NCBI RefSeq assembly: GCF_024281035.1
Contig: NZ_JAMXLH010000032.1
Span: forward strand, 186,681 to 250,680
Source: Paraburkholderia sp.
Lineage (GTDB): Bacteria; Pseudomonadota; Gammaproteobacteria; Burkholderiales; Burkholderiaceae
Direction: 5' to 3'
Length of the DNA stretch: 64,000 bases
Every line of letters starts with the position of its first letter. Position 1 is the first letter of the stretch. The notes under the pieces are model-generated. The model did no database searches. It was not told where the DNA came from and saw only the letters and a list, made by a program, of their open reading frames with translations. A program made the position numbers and the translations under genes. Positions 27,745-37,722 of the stretch are shown here, one piece after another.

Positions 27745-29118
27745 ATGAATTTTCGCAAGGATGAATCTCTCGACCGTCTGGCCGAGGTTTTCAATGTCGC
27801 ACAGTTCGTCAGCTATGCGCCGGGCGCGGTGCCGCTTCAGGCCTACGCGCGCGTGCTCGGCTATGAGGCGAACCATCAGTTTGCGACGATATCGGATGCT
27901 GTCGAGGTGCTTCTGGCAAGAAGCGCTGAGCGAACGGTCAATGTGCGCAGCTTTCTGCCAAATGACCCGAGAAGTCACGAGTTTATCTATGGTCTCTCGG
28001 ACAAGGATGCTGTAGTCGACGCTGTCAGGCGGATCGCAGCGGCCGGCTTTCACGTCATCGTGAATGAAACCATCGACGTGAGCGATGGAGGCGTTTCCGG
28101 GGTGCTCGAAGGGGGCATCATGGAATTTGCGCCTGATGACACGCCGCGCTGCGTGGAAAAGCCAGGCGTCGCCTCGTTGCCGCGTCGTCAGGCCATCGAC
28201 CTGCTTCAACTGGTATATGGATTTCCGATCGACATCAGATTCGATGACGATTTTCGGCTCGAACTCAGTATTCACCCACGACCCTGCGGCTGGAAGCATA
28301 CGCACGTGATCGGCTGGGAACTTGAACGGGTCGGGTTCAAGTCGCTGCAGGCGAAGAATGCCTGGCCCAACGCATTCAGTCGGCATGTTGGCGACAAGGC
28401 ATTCGGGCTGATCATGGCAATGCAGGCAGGTGTCGACGTACCGTACACAACGGTCATCGGACGTCGGGTCGCGCCTTTCTCCTTTGGTCGCGACACTGGT
28501 AACTCTGAATGGTGGCTCCGCACGTGCCCGAAGGAACAGGTGCCCGGCAAGTACACAACCCATCACGGGTGGCTTGATCCTTTCAGGCTTCTGGCTGAAG
28601 AAGATCCAGAAGGGTCTGCCATTGCGTCCGTTCTGTCCCAACGGGGTGTCCGCGCGCAATACTCGGGCGCGCTGATCGTCGATGCCAGTGACAAACCGGT
28701 CATCGAAGGAAAGCGGGGCGAAGGTGAAGATCTGATGCTTGGAATAAGACTTCCCGAGCAGTTACCGCAGCAAATCACTGCAGACGTTATGTCCATCTTC
28801 AATTTTCTTCGAGAGCGACTTGGTCCCGTGCGCTTCGAGTGGGTGCACGATGGAAAAAAAGTCTGGATCGTCCAGTTGCATCGGGGTGCGACACAGACCG
28901 CAGAAGGGATTCTGGTGCCGGGCGAGGCAAAGGTCTGGAACCGCTTTTATGTTTCGACGGGGCTCAATGCGTTGCGGAGCGCGCTCGATACACTCCCCGA
29001 AAACGAGGGGATCGTGCTGGTCGGAGAGATCGGCCTCACGAGTCATATCGCTGACGTTGTTCGAAAGGCCGGCAAGCCAGCCAGGAACATCGTGCGCGAC
29101 GAACCCGTCAGCGTCTGA
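27745..29118 (+). CDS. PEP-synthase/PPDK-like ATP-grasp protein
   Basis: A 457-aa protein. Its second half carries features of the PEP-synthase/pyruvate phosphate dikinase nucleotide-binding domain: GDKAFGLIMAMQAGVDVP (about residues 212-229), a YSGALIVD strand with GEGEDLMLG (about 325-334), and RFEWVHDGKKVWIVQLHRG (about 368-386) in the position of the DIEWxxxxxxLxILQARP motif. The phosphohistidine and PEP domains are absent, so it is not a metabolic PEP synthase. It is the last gene of the AAA/DUF4406-like/ATP-grasp operon. It could phosphorylate or ligate a nucleotide or peptide; that is speculation. Confidence 0.68.
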   Translation: MNFRKDESLDRLAEVFNVAQFVSYAPGAVPLQAYARVLGYEANHQFATISDAVEVLLARSAERTVNVRSFLPNDPRSHEFIYGLSDKDAVVDAVRRIAAAGFHVIVNETIDVSDGGVSGVLEGGIMEFAPDDTPRCVEKPGVASLPRRQAIDLLQLVYGFPIDIRFDDDFRLELSIHPRPCGWKHTHVIGWELERVGFKSLQAKNAWPNAFSRHVGDKAFGLIMAMQAGVDVPYTTVIGRRVAPFSFGRDTGNSEWWLRTCPKEQVPGKYTTHHGWLDPFRLLAEEDPEGSAIASVLSQRGVRAQYSGALIVDASDKPVIEGKRGEGEDLMLGIRLPEQLPQQITADVMSIFNFLRERLGPVRFEWVHDGKKVWIVQLHRGATQTAEGILVPGEAKVWNRFYVSTGLNALRSALDTLPENEGIVLVGEIGLTSHIADVVRKAGKPARNIVRDEPVSV

Positions 29119-29223
29119 CCTTCGTCCCTGCTGGCCTGCTGACAAGCAGGCGGCGAGACTTAGCGAAGTACCACTTTGCGGTGTCTTCGCTGTCAGGGGC
29201 TGCTGCCGCTAACCGCGGCGCGG

Positions 29224-30936
29224 TTACGCTTTCCAGAATCTGTGGTAAGCCGGCCCTTCTGACTTGGGCGGGTGTTCCGGCTCGGTTATCTTGACGGGCG
29301 TGGGCATCGGAAAATCGACACCCACCAGAATGGCCTCGCCCTGCCCAAGCGTCGGCAGGAATGCTGCCGCCGAACCGTCCAGATTCCCGCACGCTTTTTC
29401 GACAACGTCGCGATCCCGTTCATTGATGAGCCGATGGACGATAAACACACCCATCTGGCTTAGCACATCCTCGGGCACGTCGCGCGGGCGTTGCGTCGCC
29501 AGGATCGTCGTCAGACCATACTTTCGCCCCTCCTTGGCAATCAATCCAAAAGCATCCAGGTGTATGCGGTTGTTTTCGTCGCCCATGTTCCGGTTCAAGA
29601 ACTGGTGCGCCTCATCCAGCACAACGACTACAGGCATCTTTTCGAAGACACGTTGACGAGCCATACCGAGCAGATAGCGTCCGATGGCATTTGCCAGCAG
29701 TTCACGGGCGTTGTGATCAAACGGCAGGAACTCCATCGAAATCCGGAGAACCCGGTTGCCAGATTCGAGAAATGCATCGATCTGGCCAGTGAGTGACGCC
29801 TCGAATGCCTGCGGATGGAAGAGGCAGCGCAATGATTTCGAGCGGGTAATCGAATAGATCTTCGCGACGAGTGTTTCGCAATAGCCTTTTGTGCGTTCGT
29901 CGTACCCGCCCCACACGGAATAGTCAGGTTTCGTCAGGGAGCCGCCGTTTTCGTAGACGCACTCCTCGAAGATCTGCTTTCCGAGCTGCGAAATAAGGTA
30001 TCGGGCGCCTTCGGCCTCGACAGTTCCTTCATGGCGGGCCCAGGCAACGTTGAATTCCCGACGGACGGCGCCTGCCTTCTTGATGGTCAGGGGCTCCTCT
30101 TCGCCGTTCAGGACGTAGTTGAGCTTGAGGCTGCGCAGCGCTTCGCGCAGCTTGGGTACTTGCGCCCCGGGACTAGGCTGGAAGATGGCGAAAAGATCGG
30201 CCTCGGTGAGCTGCCAGTATGGAAAACCGACGAACTGGCGGGGATCGTCTTTGCTTTCTCGCTCGCCTCCCAGATGGATCGCATGGACACCTTCCGTGAA
30301 GGTATGAAATTCCCCCGTCGGATCGATCAGGATGATTTTGCCGCCGATGCGGGCGGCTTCCTGGACGATCCTTGCCACGGTCCAACTCTTGCCCCCTCCT
30401 GTAGCGCCAAGCACCGCACAGTGCCTGCCAAACATATGTGCGGGGCTAACATTTACCCGGGTACCCGATTCCTGCGAAATCGTCGCCAGTTCAATGAGCC
30501 CGGCAACGCCGGCGTTGTTGCCCTCGACGATGTGTTTGACCAGAAGGGGGTGTGCCGAATAGACCTGCTGGCCGATGCGGGGATGAACCGGAATGCCAGA
30601 AATCACCTTGCCGCTTGCCAGCTCGAGTGTCGTCAGTAACTGCACGAAACCGACCGGATGCGCGTCGGGGCGCTCACCCAGCACAGGTTCTGCCTTGAGC
30701 CGTTCATTGTCCGGCAGCCGGACCTCGGTAATCCGGCCGAGCACGGCAAGTCCTTCCCCTTCGATGAAGACAAACTCACCCACCTGGCCGCCGAGAACTG
30801 CGTATCCCGAATACTGGCGCGCCGACACGCTTGCGGCAAAAGGCAGATTGATCTTCGCAGCGTCGGGACTCACATACGATACGGAGCCGACATACCTGCT
30901 CGGATCGAACGGGCTGGTGGACAGGCGCCTGTTCAT
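29224..30936 (-). CDS. herA: HerA-like hexameric ATPase of a SIR2-HerA defence pair
   Basis: A 570-aa HerA/FtsK-superfamily translocase. It has an N-terminal HAS-barrel (residues about 15-150), Walker A GATGGGKSW (177-185), IDPTGEFHTF, Walker B VVVVLDEAHQF and sensor ILATQRPRDVPEDVLSQ, all as in HerA. In SIR2-HerA (Nezha) systems HerA hexamers assemble with SIR2 dodecamers, and the complex depletes NAD+ and cleaves DNA on phage infection. The gene overlaps the SIR2 stop by four bases, the standard order. HerA itself is intact, but its partner is frameshifted here. Confidence 0.92.
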   Translation of the reverse strand: MNRRLSTSPFDPSRYVGSVSYVSPDAAKINLPFAASVSARQYSGYAVLGGQVGEFVFIEGEGLAVLGRITEVRLPDNERLKAEPVLGERPDAHPVGFVQLLTTLELASGKVISGIPVHPRIGQQVYSAHPLLVKHIVEGNNAGVAGLIELATISQESGTRVNVSPAHMFGRHCAVLGATGGGKSWTVARIVQEAARIGGKIILIDPTGEFHTFTEGVHAIHLGGERESKDDPRQFVGFPYWQLTEADLFAIFQPSPGAQVPKLREALRSLKLNYVLNGEEEPLTIKKAGAVRREFNVAWARHEGTVEAEGARYLISQLGKQIFEECVYENGGSLTKPDYSVWGGYDERTKGYCETLVAKIYSITRSKSLRCLFHPQAFEASLTGQIDAFLESGNRVLRISMEFLPFDHNARELLANAIGRYLLGMARQRVFEKMPVVVVLDEAHQFLNRNMGDENNRIHLDAFGLIAKEGRKYGLTTILATQRPRDVPEDVLSQMGVFIVHRLINERDRDVVEKACGNLDGSAAAFLPTLGQGEAILVGVDFPMPTPVKITEPEHPPKSEGPAYHRFWKA

Positions 30937-32136
30937 TCTTTTTCGCCTCGCAGACGCCGGAGACGCTCCAGGTGCTGCTCGAGATCCGTTTCAGCTGCAA
31001 TGTCGGGCAGATGAGGCACGATTTCCTCGAACGTGGCGCTGATCAGCGCAAGGCGGGCATCGCCATGCTCGATGAGGTAACGGATCTTCTTCAGGTGTGC
31101 ATTCGTTGCATCAATTCCCGCCTGTTTCGGATTGTTCATGCGCCAGCCCAGGCCCGGGTCACATACGGCTACCTTTAGACCAAGATTCGAGTTGATCGCC
31201 GACAGGATAGGTTCCGCAATGTGGTTGTCGTTAAAGCCGAAGCCGAGGATCAGCAAACCAGTGTCGGGTTGGCGAAGCGCCGCCTGAAGCGACGACATCA
31301 TCTCAAAATAGGGTTGCTCGAACGCGAGTTCATATTTTGTGTTGCGGGGATAGACGAGCAGCGGACTGTCGCAATCAGGCTTTTTCTCGATCTCGTTCGT
31401 TACCGGGTTTCTCATCCAGTCAATCGATCCATGCAACTTGTAGAGCAGAAAGACGTTTGAGATGAAATCATGGCTATCGGGATTGCTGTCGCGCCTGACG
31501 ATGTCGTACGTGAAGTAAAGGCTGTCGAAGACCTGTGGGCTGGCGTGCGAGAAGCCGTCGATCACGACGTAGCGTCCCTTACGCGCGGCGTACTCAAAGC
31601 ACAGATCATAGTTCGTGGTGAAGAGCTTGCTGCGCATCTTGCGCGGTGAGCGGCGCGACAGTCTGGCGCAGAAAGTCTGCGTGTACGGCTACGTCATCAT
31701 CGGGCTCCAGGAAACGCACAGCGTCCCGAACCGTCGATTCGGCCGCGTGAATGAACCGGCGGACGGCCTCGCGCCCATCCTGATCAGCCAGGAACTCGGC
31801 GGCGATCTTGCAGTGAGAAAGCAGCGCCTCGATATTTCCTTTTCGCTGCTCATTTTCTGGTAGACGTGAAAGCGCAAGAACCTGCTCGAAATCGTCACCG
31901 GTCACCTCGCGCACTTTTGACCACAGGTCCCACATGGTTGGCGCCAGTCTTTTGCCTTCGACCGGCTTGCGACCTTCGGCGCGTTTTTCCGCATCAACAT
32001 TCACGTGCAACGATGTCCCGAGGCCTGTGAGAACAACCAGGTTACTGCACCGGAAACAGTCGGACAGACTGCGGCGAATTTCGTCGAGCGCCGGATCTGC
32101 CACGGGTTCGCCCTTCTCGACGGGTGGCTGTGTCAT
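30933..32136 (-). pseudogene. SIR2-domain defence effector split by a frameshift
   Basis: Two minus-strand frames together give one SIR2 protein of about 400 aa, the size of the SIR2 partner of HerA. The first (32136 to 31606) has the NAD-binding start LVVLTGLGTS and ends out of frame. The second (to 30933) has LFTTNYDLCFEYAA with the catalytic Asn and YKLHGSIDW with the catalytic His. The phase change falls near 31645-31660, in a GC-rich run (TGTCGCGCCGCTC), where one base too many explains it. Either the NADase is dead, the frame is shifted by recoding, or the base is a sequencing error. The start at 32136 or 32175 is uncertain. Confidence 0.85.
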
Positions 32137-32409
32137 TTCCCACTGTCCGGCACTTCGGTAAGTGAAGACCTGCATTTGCTGGGTTCCGCGATGATAGTGC
32201 CGGGCAGTATACGATTTTCAGGTGTGTGCGAGGGTACCTACTGGCTTGGGTGGAGTCGAAAACGGGCGCGTTGTCATGCAATCTGGATAGTCGCTGGGTA
32301 GCCGGGATGTGCCGAAAGGGCCCTTTCGCCGGATGATAGACTTTGCACCCGGCACAGCAGGGACCGCCAGACGATCCGGACTGTGTGACGTCTATCCAGA
32401 GAAACAACA

Positions 32410-35400
32410 ATGGCGAGCAACACAGAGCTTTTTACTGCCGGACACGGCGGGTTGGTGCCGCAGGGCGACGCTGCACGTCAGGCGGTCGATGCTCTGCGTG
32501 GCTATGCGTATCAGGTGACGGCAGCTGCGCTTGCCTGGCTGGACATCGACGCACAGGGCCGGCTGTTTCTGGAAGTTGCGGAAGATTACGCAGTGATCGC
32601 CCGTGGCGCCCTTGAAGCAGTTCAGGTCAGGGACACTGAAATGTCGGGATCGATCACTCTCAACTCGGCTGGAGTGCGGGAGGCGATCGCCAGTTTTGTG
32701 TCGTTGAGCGAGCGTAACCCGACGGCGGATGTCCGGTTACGCTACCTCACGACTTCAGAGATCGGGACCGAACGGTCAATCAGCGACCGGCCTGGCGGAA
32801 TTGCAGGTCTCGCGTATTGGCGCAATGCTGCAACAGGCGCTGATGTCGCGCCGCTGAGGTCGATCCTCGAGAACGACGGCTTTGCGCTGCCAGTGCAGGG
32901 GTTTGTGAAAGCCAGGGATGACGAAGCCGTTCGCAGCGATCTGCTGCGCAGGATTCACTGGGACTGCGGCAAGCCGGACCTCGCCGCACTGCGCCTGGAA
33001 CTGGAGGAGCGGCTTGTTCTGATTGGCCGCGATGTATTCAGACTTGCCGCGCCCGAAGCGAAACGCCTTGCCGACGTACTTATCTATTGTGTGTTGCAAA
33101 GGAGCATTGCGAGCAGGGTGGAAGAACGCATTCTGACGCGCTCCGGCCTTTATGCAACCGTGGATGAGGCTACCCGGATCTTCGTGCCGCGCGCGACGGC
33201 CGACCTGATGACGCTGCTCACTTCTGGACTTGCCAATTCGCTGTTAGGACAGCAGAACGCGGGCGTCCACCTCGCCCTCGCTGAACCAGGCTGGATTATC
33301 GACGGCAGTGCACTGCCCTCCGGACGGCGCATGGTCCCCCGTACAGCAATCGAGTCCGGCGTGACTGAACTGGTCCGTCGGCTTGGCGCCAGTTTCATCG
33401 TCGGCGCAAGCGGCCTTGGAAAGTCCTCGATTGCGCAGGTCGTGGCGAGACGTCTGGCCGGGAGCTTCGTGGTCGTGGAGTTCCGGGGTGTTGACGCGCA
33501 CGAGACGCGGAGTCGACTGGATGCACTGGTCTCGCGCATTGGGGCCCTTCAGGCGCGCACGATTATCCTGGACGATCTGAACGCATTTAACGACGCACTC
33601 GTAGCTTCGTCGCTCGCGATTCTCTTTGAGGCGTTGCGAAGGCGCGATCTCGCCGTTATCGTCACGTGCTATTTCGCGCCGACGGCGACATCCCTTTTCA
33701 ATGCCGGGCTCGCTCCGGACTGCCGGATCGACTGTCCGTACTTTACGGCAGAAGAAACAGCGGATCTGGTCACGCTTTACGGCGGCGACCCCAAACTATG
33801 GGGGCGTCTGGCTCATGTCGCCGGTGCATCTGGGCACCCACAACTGGTCCACGCCTTTGTATCAGAGATGGGCGCGCGCGGCTGGCCAGCCAGTGCGATC
33901 GGGGAGTTTCTTGCCCGAGGTCTTTCGTCGGACGACGTCGAGGCAGTGCGGGAGGCCGCAAGGCGGGCACTGGTATCGGCACTCCCGGAAAACGCGCGAA
34001 CGCTCCTTTATCGGCTGAGCCTGGCATCAGGCCACTTCGACCGCGCCATGGCGTTGTCTATCGCACAGGTGCCGGAGCCCGTCGCGCAGGCGGGAGAAGG
34101 CCTGGATGCGCTGATCGGGCCCTGGCTGGAAATTACCGGTCGGCGGCAATATCGCGTTTCTCCACTTGCGGCCGGCTCCGGACAGGAGACGCTCACACCC
34201 GTGGAACAGACCCGCATCCATAGCCAGATTGCGACGCAACTGACGGCCGGCGGCACCATCAATGCCGGCGATGCGGACTCGATCCTGATACACGCGATGG
34301 GCGGGAAGAACGCTGGGGTCCTATTCATCCTCTCACACAGCATCCTGACTGCCGATGAACGCACACTGACGCTTCTCGCGGATAACCTGCTGGCACTGAG
34401 ACTACGGCGTACTGACAGGCCGATTTTTCCAGAACATGCCCGTGTATCGGGTATGTTGCGGCTTGCGCAGTTCAAGATCCTTGCCGCTGCCCGGGACTTC
34501 GAAAGGGCCGGGGCGTGCGCATTCGCTCTATTTTCCGAGGCCGGACGGCAGCCAGATGACGAATCGGGGCGTGCTTTCAGGGTGGTAGCGTACGCTGTCG
34601 TGCTCGGGACGATGTCCGTTGCGCAATACGTTGACAACTGGCTTGCTCTCCTTCAGGCGTTTGAGAAGGCGACAAATGGCGACGAACTCCTGAGCCGTCT
34701 GCGCCACAACTTCGAACGGGGTAACGACCGGTCTGCAGACGTGTTCGCGGTCCTATTTACCATTGGTACGGCAGGTCTGTCGAGCGTGGCCCGACTGGAG
34801 CGCCTCATCGGGCAACTCGACGACATCGACCCCGGGCGCCGTTCGCACTATCTACTGGGTATCACGGACGTTGTTCCCGACTGGTCGGTGTTCGTAAGCG
34901 GACCATGGACGCTGGAGCGTCAACGCGGTGTGCTGGACGCAGTCGACGCGGCCGGGCGGTACCTGCGGATGGCGTCTACGACCGCTTCGTGGGGCCTCAG
35001 ATCCCTGACCGCGCAATGCTGGATAGCCCGGGCCGTCATGTTTGATGAGTACCTCAACGATAGTGGCGGCGCGCTGGATGTGCTGGATGAAGCGGTCCGG
35101 GCACTGGGCGAGGACGTGCTGCTGTCCCGCGCCCGGGCCAGGGTGTACTGGCGCCGGCAGGACCACTCGCGCTCCTTGGAGATCCTTCGGGAGATCGCGG
35201 ACGAAGTGGCGCGTGACAATCCTGTTGAGCGCGCTAACGCATTGCGGGAGGCCGCGATGAGCGCAGCCCATTGCGGCGAGTGGGCGCTGGCCGAGACCTG
35301 GTTCTTGGAGAGCAGGCAGGCTGCAGCGCAGGTCGAACTCCCCGACATGGCGGTCATGGCCATAGGTCTGGGCGCGGACGCGGCAGTGGCGGCCCTGCAC

Positions 35401-36510
35401 TGTGGTGCGGTCGAGCAGGCGCTCACAGGCCTGCGCGATGCGCTGACTGCGCTGGCAACCCTCGATCCAGCCTCATCACTTCGCGCCCTGTATTGCCACC
35501 ATGTTGTCCGTCACGTTGTCCTGTGGGCGCAGTCCTGCGTAGAACGAAGCGGGATCGAGATCGACGGCGAGCCGATCCGGGTGGTGCCCGGGTGTTGTAG
35601 CAATCCCGAACCACCGCAGGCGATTGCGGGGCGCCCACTTACCTCGATCGACGTTGCCTGGTATATGCTTGCCGAGACAGAAATGTCGGGTGGCATCAAC
35701 GCTGGCATCACCGATCGCCTAAATGTGCTGCTCGTCGACGGACAGATTCCCCCGCTGGAAGTCAGCCTACGTACAAAGCGGTTGACGCATGACATGGCCC
35801 AAATGAATGTTAGTACTACTTTCGCACGGCATCTGTGGGAGTACATTGAGGCGAGGGTGTACGCGACGGAAAGGAAGGCCGAAATCATGGCGACCTTCGA
35901 TATCCTCAAGCCAGCACGTGGAACGGTACCAGCGTTGCCGCGAAGTGATGTTTCGCTTCCGGTCGTTGCAGGACTCGCAAGGGATGTAGTCCTCGCCTAT
36001 TGCATTCGCGCTGCCTGCTCGCACGAATCAGAGATGCTCGCGGATATGAAGGCGACACTGGATGCAGAGTTCGCTGGCGGGCTCGCGCAGACTTTGCTTT
36101 CACGCGTCAGCGCAACGCCTGGCCGGCCCCACGCATCAACTTCTGACGAGGCACTGATCGATGAGGCCGGCTGGTTCTCGACGGACGCAAGACTGACGCC
36201 GCAAGCATATTGCATCGCGGGCATACGTTTTTTCCTGTACACGGCTCGGTCTTATTTTGGCAACTTCCTCATCCGCACAATTGCGTCCTGGCAGCGTGAG
36301 GCGTGGACGCGGATCATCGTGTCGGAACGATTCCGCCTTTCTTGCCCCGAAAGGACCGTGCCGAACATTGCGATGCTATTGTCGATGGCTGACGATGACG
36401 AAGGCTTCCTTGCCGCACTGCTTCCCGCCGTTGCCGATGCGACGTCGATCAGGCTGCCGCAGGATCTCCTCGAACATTTCCGCCTGCTTGCTGCGAAACC
36501 CGCCGCCTAA
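32410..36510 (+). CDS. Avs-like STAND NTPase with Cap4/DUF4297-like N terminus
   Basis: A 1366-aa single-gene defence candidate. The N terminus shows the Cap4/DUF4297 nuclease pattern: ALRGYAYQ (28-35), a Glu/Asp cluster FLEVAED (53-59) and VQVR (71-74), where the usual catalytic Lys of QVK is Arg. A STAND NTPase follows, with P-loop GASGLGKSS (332-340) and Walker B TIILDDLN (384-391). About 700 C-terminal residues are helical-repeat-like. Avs proteins recognise phage terminase or portal through such repeats and then activate the nuclease. It is divergent from SIR2-HerA with 273 bp between. Whether the Lys-to-Arg nuclease is active is open. Confidence 0.83.
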   Translation: MASNTELFTAGHGGLVPQGDAARQAVDALRGYAYQVTAAALAWLDIDAQGRLFLEVAEDYAVIARGALEAVQVRDTEMSGSITLNSAGVREAIASFVSLSERNPTADVRLRYLTTSEIGTERSISDRPGGIAGLAYWRNAATGADVAPLRSILENDGFALPVQGFVKARDDEAVRSDLLRRIHWDCGKPDLAALRLELEERLVLIGRDVFRLAAPEAKRLADVLIYCVLQRSIASRVEERILTRSGLYATVDEATRIFVPRATADLMTLLTSGLANSLLGQQNAGVHLALAEPGWIIDGSALPSGRRMVPRTAIESGVTELVRRLGASFIVGASGLGKSSIAQVVARRLAGSFVVVEFRGVDAHETRSRLDALVSRIGALQARTIILDDLNAFNDALVASSLAILFEALRRRDLAVIVTCYFAPTATSLFNAGLAPDCRIDCPYFTAEETADLVTLYGGDPKLWGRLAHVAGASGHPQLVHAFVSEMGARGWPASAIGEFLARGLSSDDVEAVREAARRALVSALPENARTLLYRLSLASGHFDRAMALSIAQVPEPVAQAGEGLDALIGPWLEITGRRQYRVSPLAAGSGQETLTPVEQTRIHSQIATQLTAGGTINAGDADSILIHAMGGKNAGVLFILSHSILTADERTLTLLADNLLALRLRRTDRPIFPEHARVSGMLRLAQFKILAAARDFERAGACAFALFSEAGRQPDDESGRAFRVVAYAVVLGTMSVAQYVDNWLALLQAFEKATNGDELLSRLRHNFERGNDRSADVFAVLFTIGTAGLSSVARLERLIGQLDDIDPGRRSHYLLGITDVVPDWSVFVSGPWTLERQRGVLDAVDAAGRYLRMASTTASWGLRSLTAQCWIARAVMFDEYLNDSGGALDVLDEAVRALGEDVLLSRARARVYWRRQDHSRSLEILREIADEVARDNPVERANALREAAMSAAHCGEWALAETWFLESRQAAAQVELPDMAVMAIGLGADAAVAALHCGAVEQALTGLRDALTALATLDPASSLRALYCHHVVRHVVLWAQSCVERSGIEIDGEPIRVVPGCCSNPEPPQAIAGRPLTSIDVAWYMLAETEMSGGINAGITDRLNVLLVDGQIPPLEVSLRTKRLTHDMAQMNVSTTFARHLWEYIEARVYATERKAEIMATFDILKPARGTVPALPRSDVSLPVVAGLARDVVLAYCIRAACSHESEMLADMKATLDAEFAGGLAQTLLSRVSATPGRPHASTSDEALIDEAGWFSTDARLTPQAYCIAGIRFFLYTARSYFGNFLIRTIASWQREAWTRIIVSERFRLSCPERTVPNIAMLLSMADDDEGFLAALLPAVADATSIRLPQDLLEHFRLLAAKPAA

Positions 36511-36812
36511 CGCACCTTCGCGGGCGCATAGGGGTCCGCGGAGCGGCGAAGGCGGTTTCTGTACGAAGCCGTCAGAAAGCGAACTTAGGTGGGAAAAAGA
36601 GAGCTCGGGTTGCATTGCGCGCGGACGCGGCGAACGCGTGCGTTACTGGATGATAGTAGCACCGCGCGCTCGCCACAACGCGGCAACCGGGAAGGATGCC
36701 GGAAAGGAATCGTGCCGAAAATGGACCGGGATTGTTGATAATCGTCGCACCGGCCAAACGCGCGGCTAGGGTGACTCAAAGTCCAGTCTCAAATCGTGAG
36801 TCAAGGAAAACA
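36511..36812. other. 302-bp spacer, nothing assignable
   Basis: Between the STAND gene and the GIY-YIG gene. It must contain the promoter of the latter; no clear hexamers, hairpin or ORF with motifs is seen. Confidence 0.5.
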
Positions 36813-37319
36813 ATGCCTGTTTATTTCATCGCTGAAAACGAGAACGAAGATCACGACTCCCTGCGCGTAAAAATTGGCCGTAGCCGGGATATTCGGGCCC
36901 GACTTCGCGCCTTGCAGACGGGTAGCCCTTATGAACTGAAGCTGATGGGTTGGATCGACAGCGACAACGATCATCTTCTGGAGTCACGTCTTCACGAACA
37001 TTACACCGCGCATCATGCTCACCTTGAATGGTTCACGATTCATCCCGGTCAGGTCCTCGACACGTTGAAGTCACACGGCGTCTGCGCGTACATTGCGACA
37101 GAAGACAATGCCTTCGAGATCCTGTCTCGCGACAGGGACGGCTTGCCGGAGTATGTCGGCGCATGGAAGTGGTCAGACGTCGAGGACGCCGACTTCTGTC
37201 CGAAGTGCGGTTGTGGGTGTGGGCTGCAGTACAACGAAAATTATGCTGGCGAGCGCTGCCTTAAGTGCGGAATCATCTACGAATACGAGGAAGGTGGCTG
37301 CCCGGATGACGACCTTTGA
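36813..37319 (+). CDS. GIY-YIG nuclease-family protein with C-terminal zinc ribbon
   Basis: A 168-aa protein. The N-terminal module is of the Mug113/T5orf172 branch of GIY-YIG domains: VYFIAENEN, then LRVKIGRSRDIRARLRALQT with its Arg-rich helix, and a conserved ESRLHEHY-type segment with Glu. The C terminus has Cys pairs CPKCGCGCG and CLKCG (about residues 128-152), a likely zinc ribbon, and an acidic tail. Start at 36813 is chosen for AAGGA 8 bases upstream over an earlier in-frame Met. Members act as DNA-cleaving or DNA-binding modules in phages and islands. Function here unknown. Confidence 0.8.
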   Translation: MPVYFIAENENEDHDSLRVKIGRSRDIRARLRALQTGSPYELKLMGWIDSDNDHLLESRLHEHYTAHHAHLEWFTIHPGQVLDTLKSHGVCAYIATEDNAFEILSRDRDGLPEYVGAWKWSDVEDADFCPKCGCGCGLQYNENYAGERCLKCGIIYEYEEGGCPDDDL

Positions 37320-37722
37320 CACTGGCGAGAACGAGCCACGTGTGAGGGGATGTCCCCGTGTCCGCGCATGGATCGCGGCGCCCGATTTTTCACTTGCTAC
37401 AGGCATTGCGTCAAATCAGATGGTATCGCGTCGTTTGCTTTTCGGCAGTTAGCGCTGGCGAAGGTTCATCGCAGGGCAGGGCGGAGCAGGTGACCTAGCA
37501 TGAAGTTTTCTGTTGAAATTCGCGCTGAGGAAGTAGCTGCTCTGCTGAACCCCTTAACTTAATGCAGATCACCGGGCCACGGGCGTGGATGCGTCGTTTT
37601 GAATAGATTGAGCGGGAACGTTGCGAGGATTTGCTAAAGGAGGGCTGCGGAAGCGATGCGCGGTTGCATGGGCAACGCGGAACCTGTCCGCATTTTTGTG
37701 GGCGAGGCGGTTGAACAAATCG
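37320..37722. other. About 400 bp with no intact gene, next to IS debris
   Basis: A 20-codon plus-strand frame beginning MKFSVEIRAEEVAALL at 37501 may be the N-terminal stub of a truncated gene. The part after 37560 is probably the 3' non-coding tail of the IS256 remnant. Nothing else is recognisable. Confidence 0.35.
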
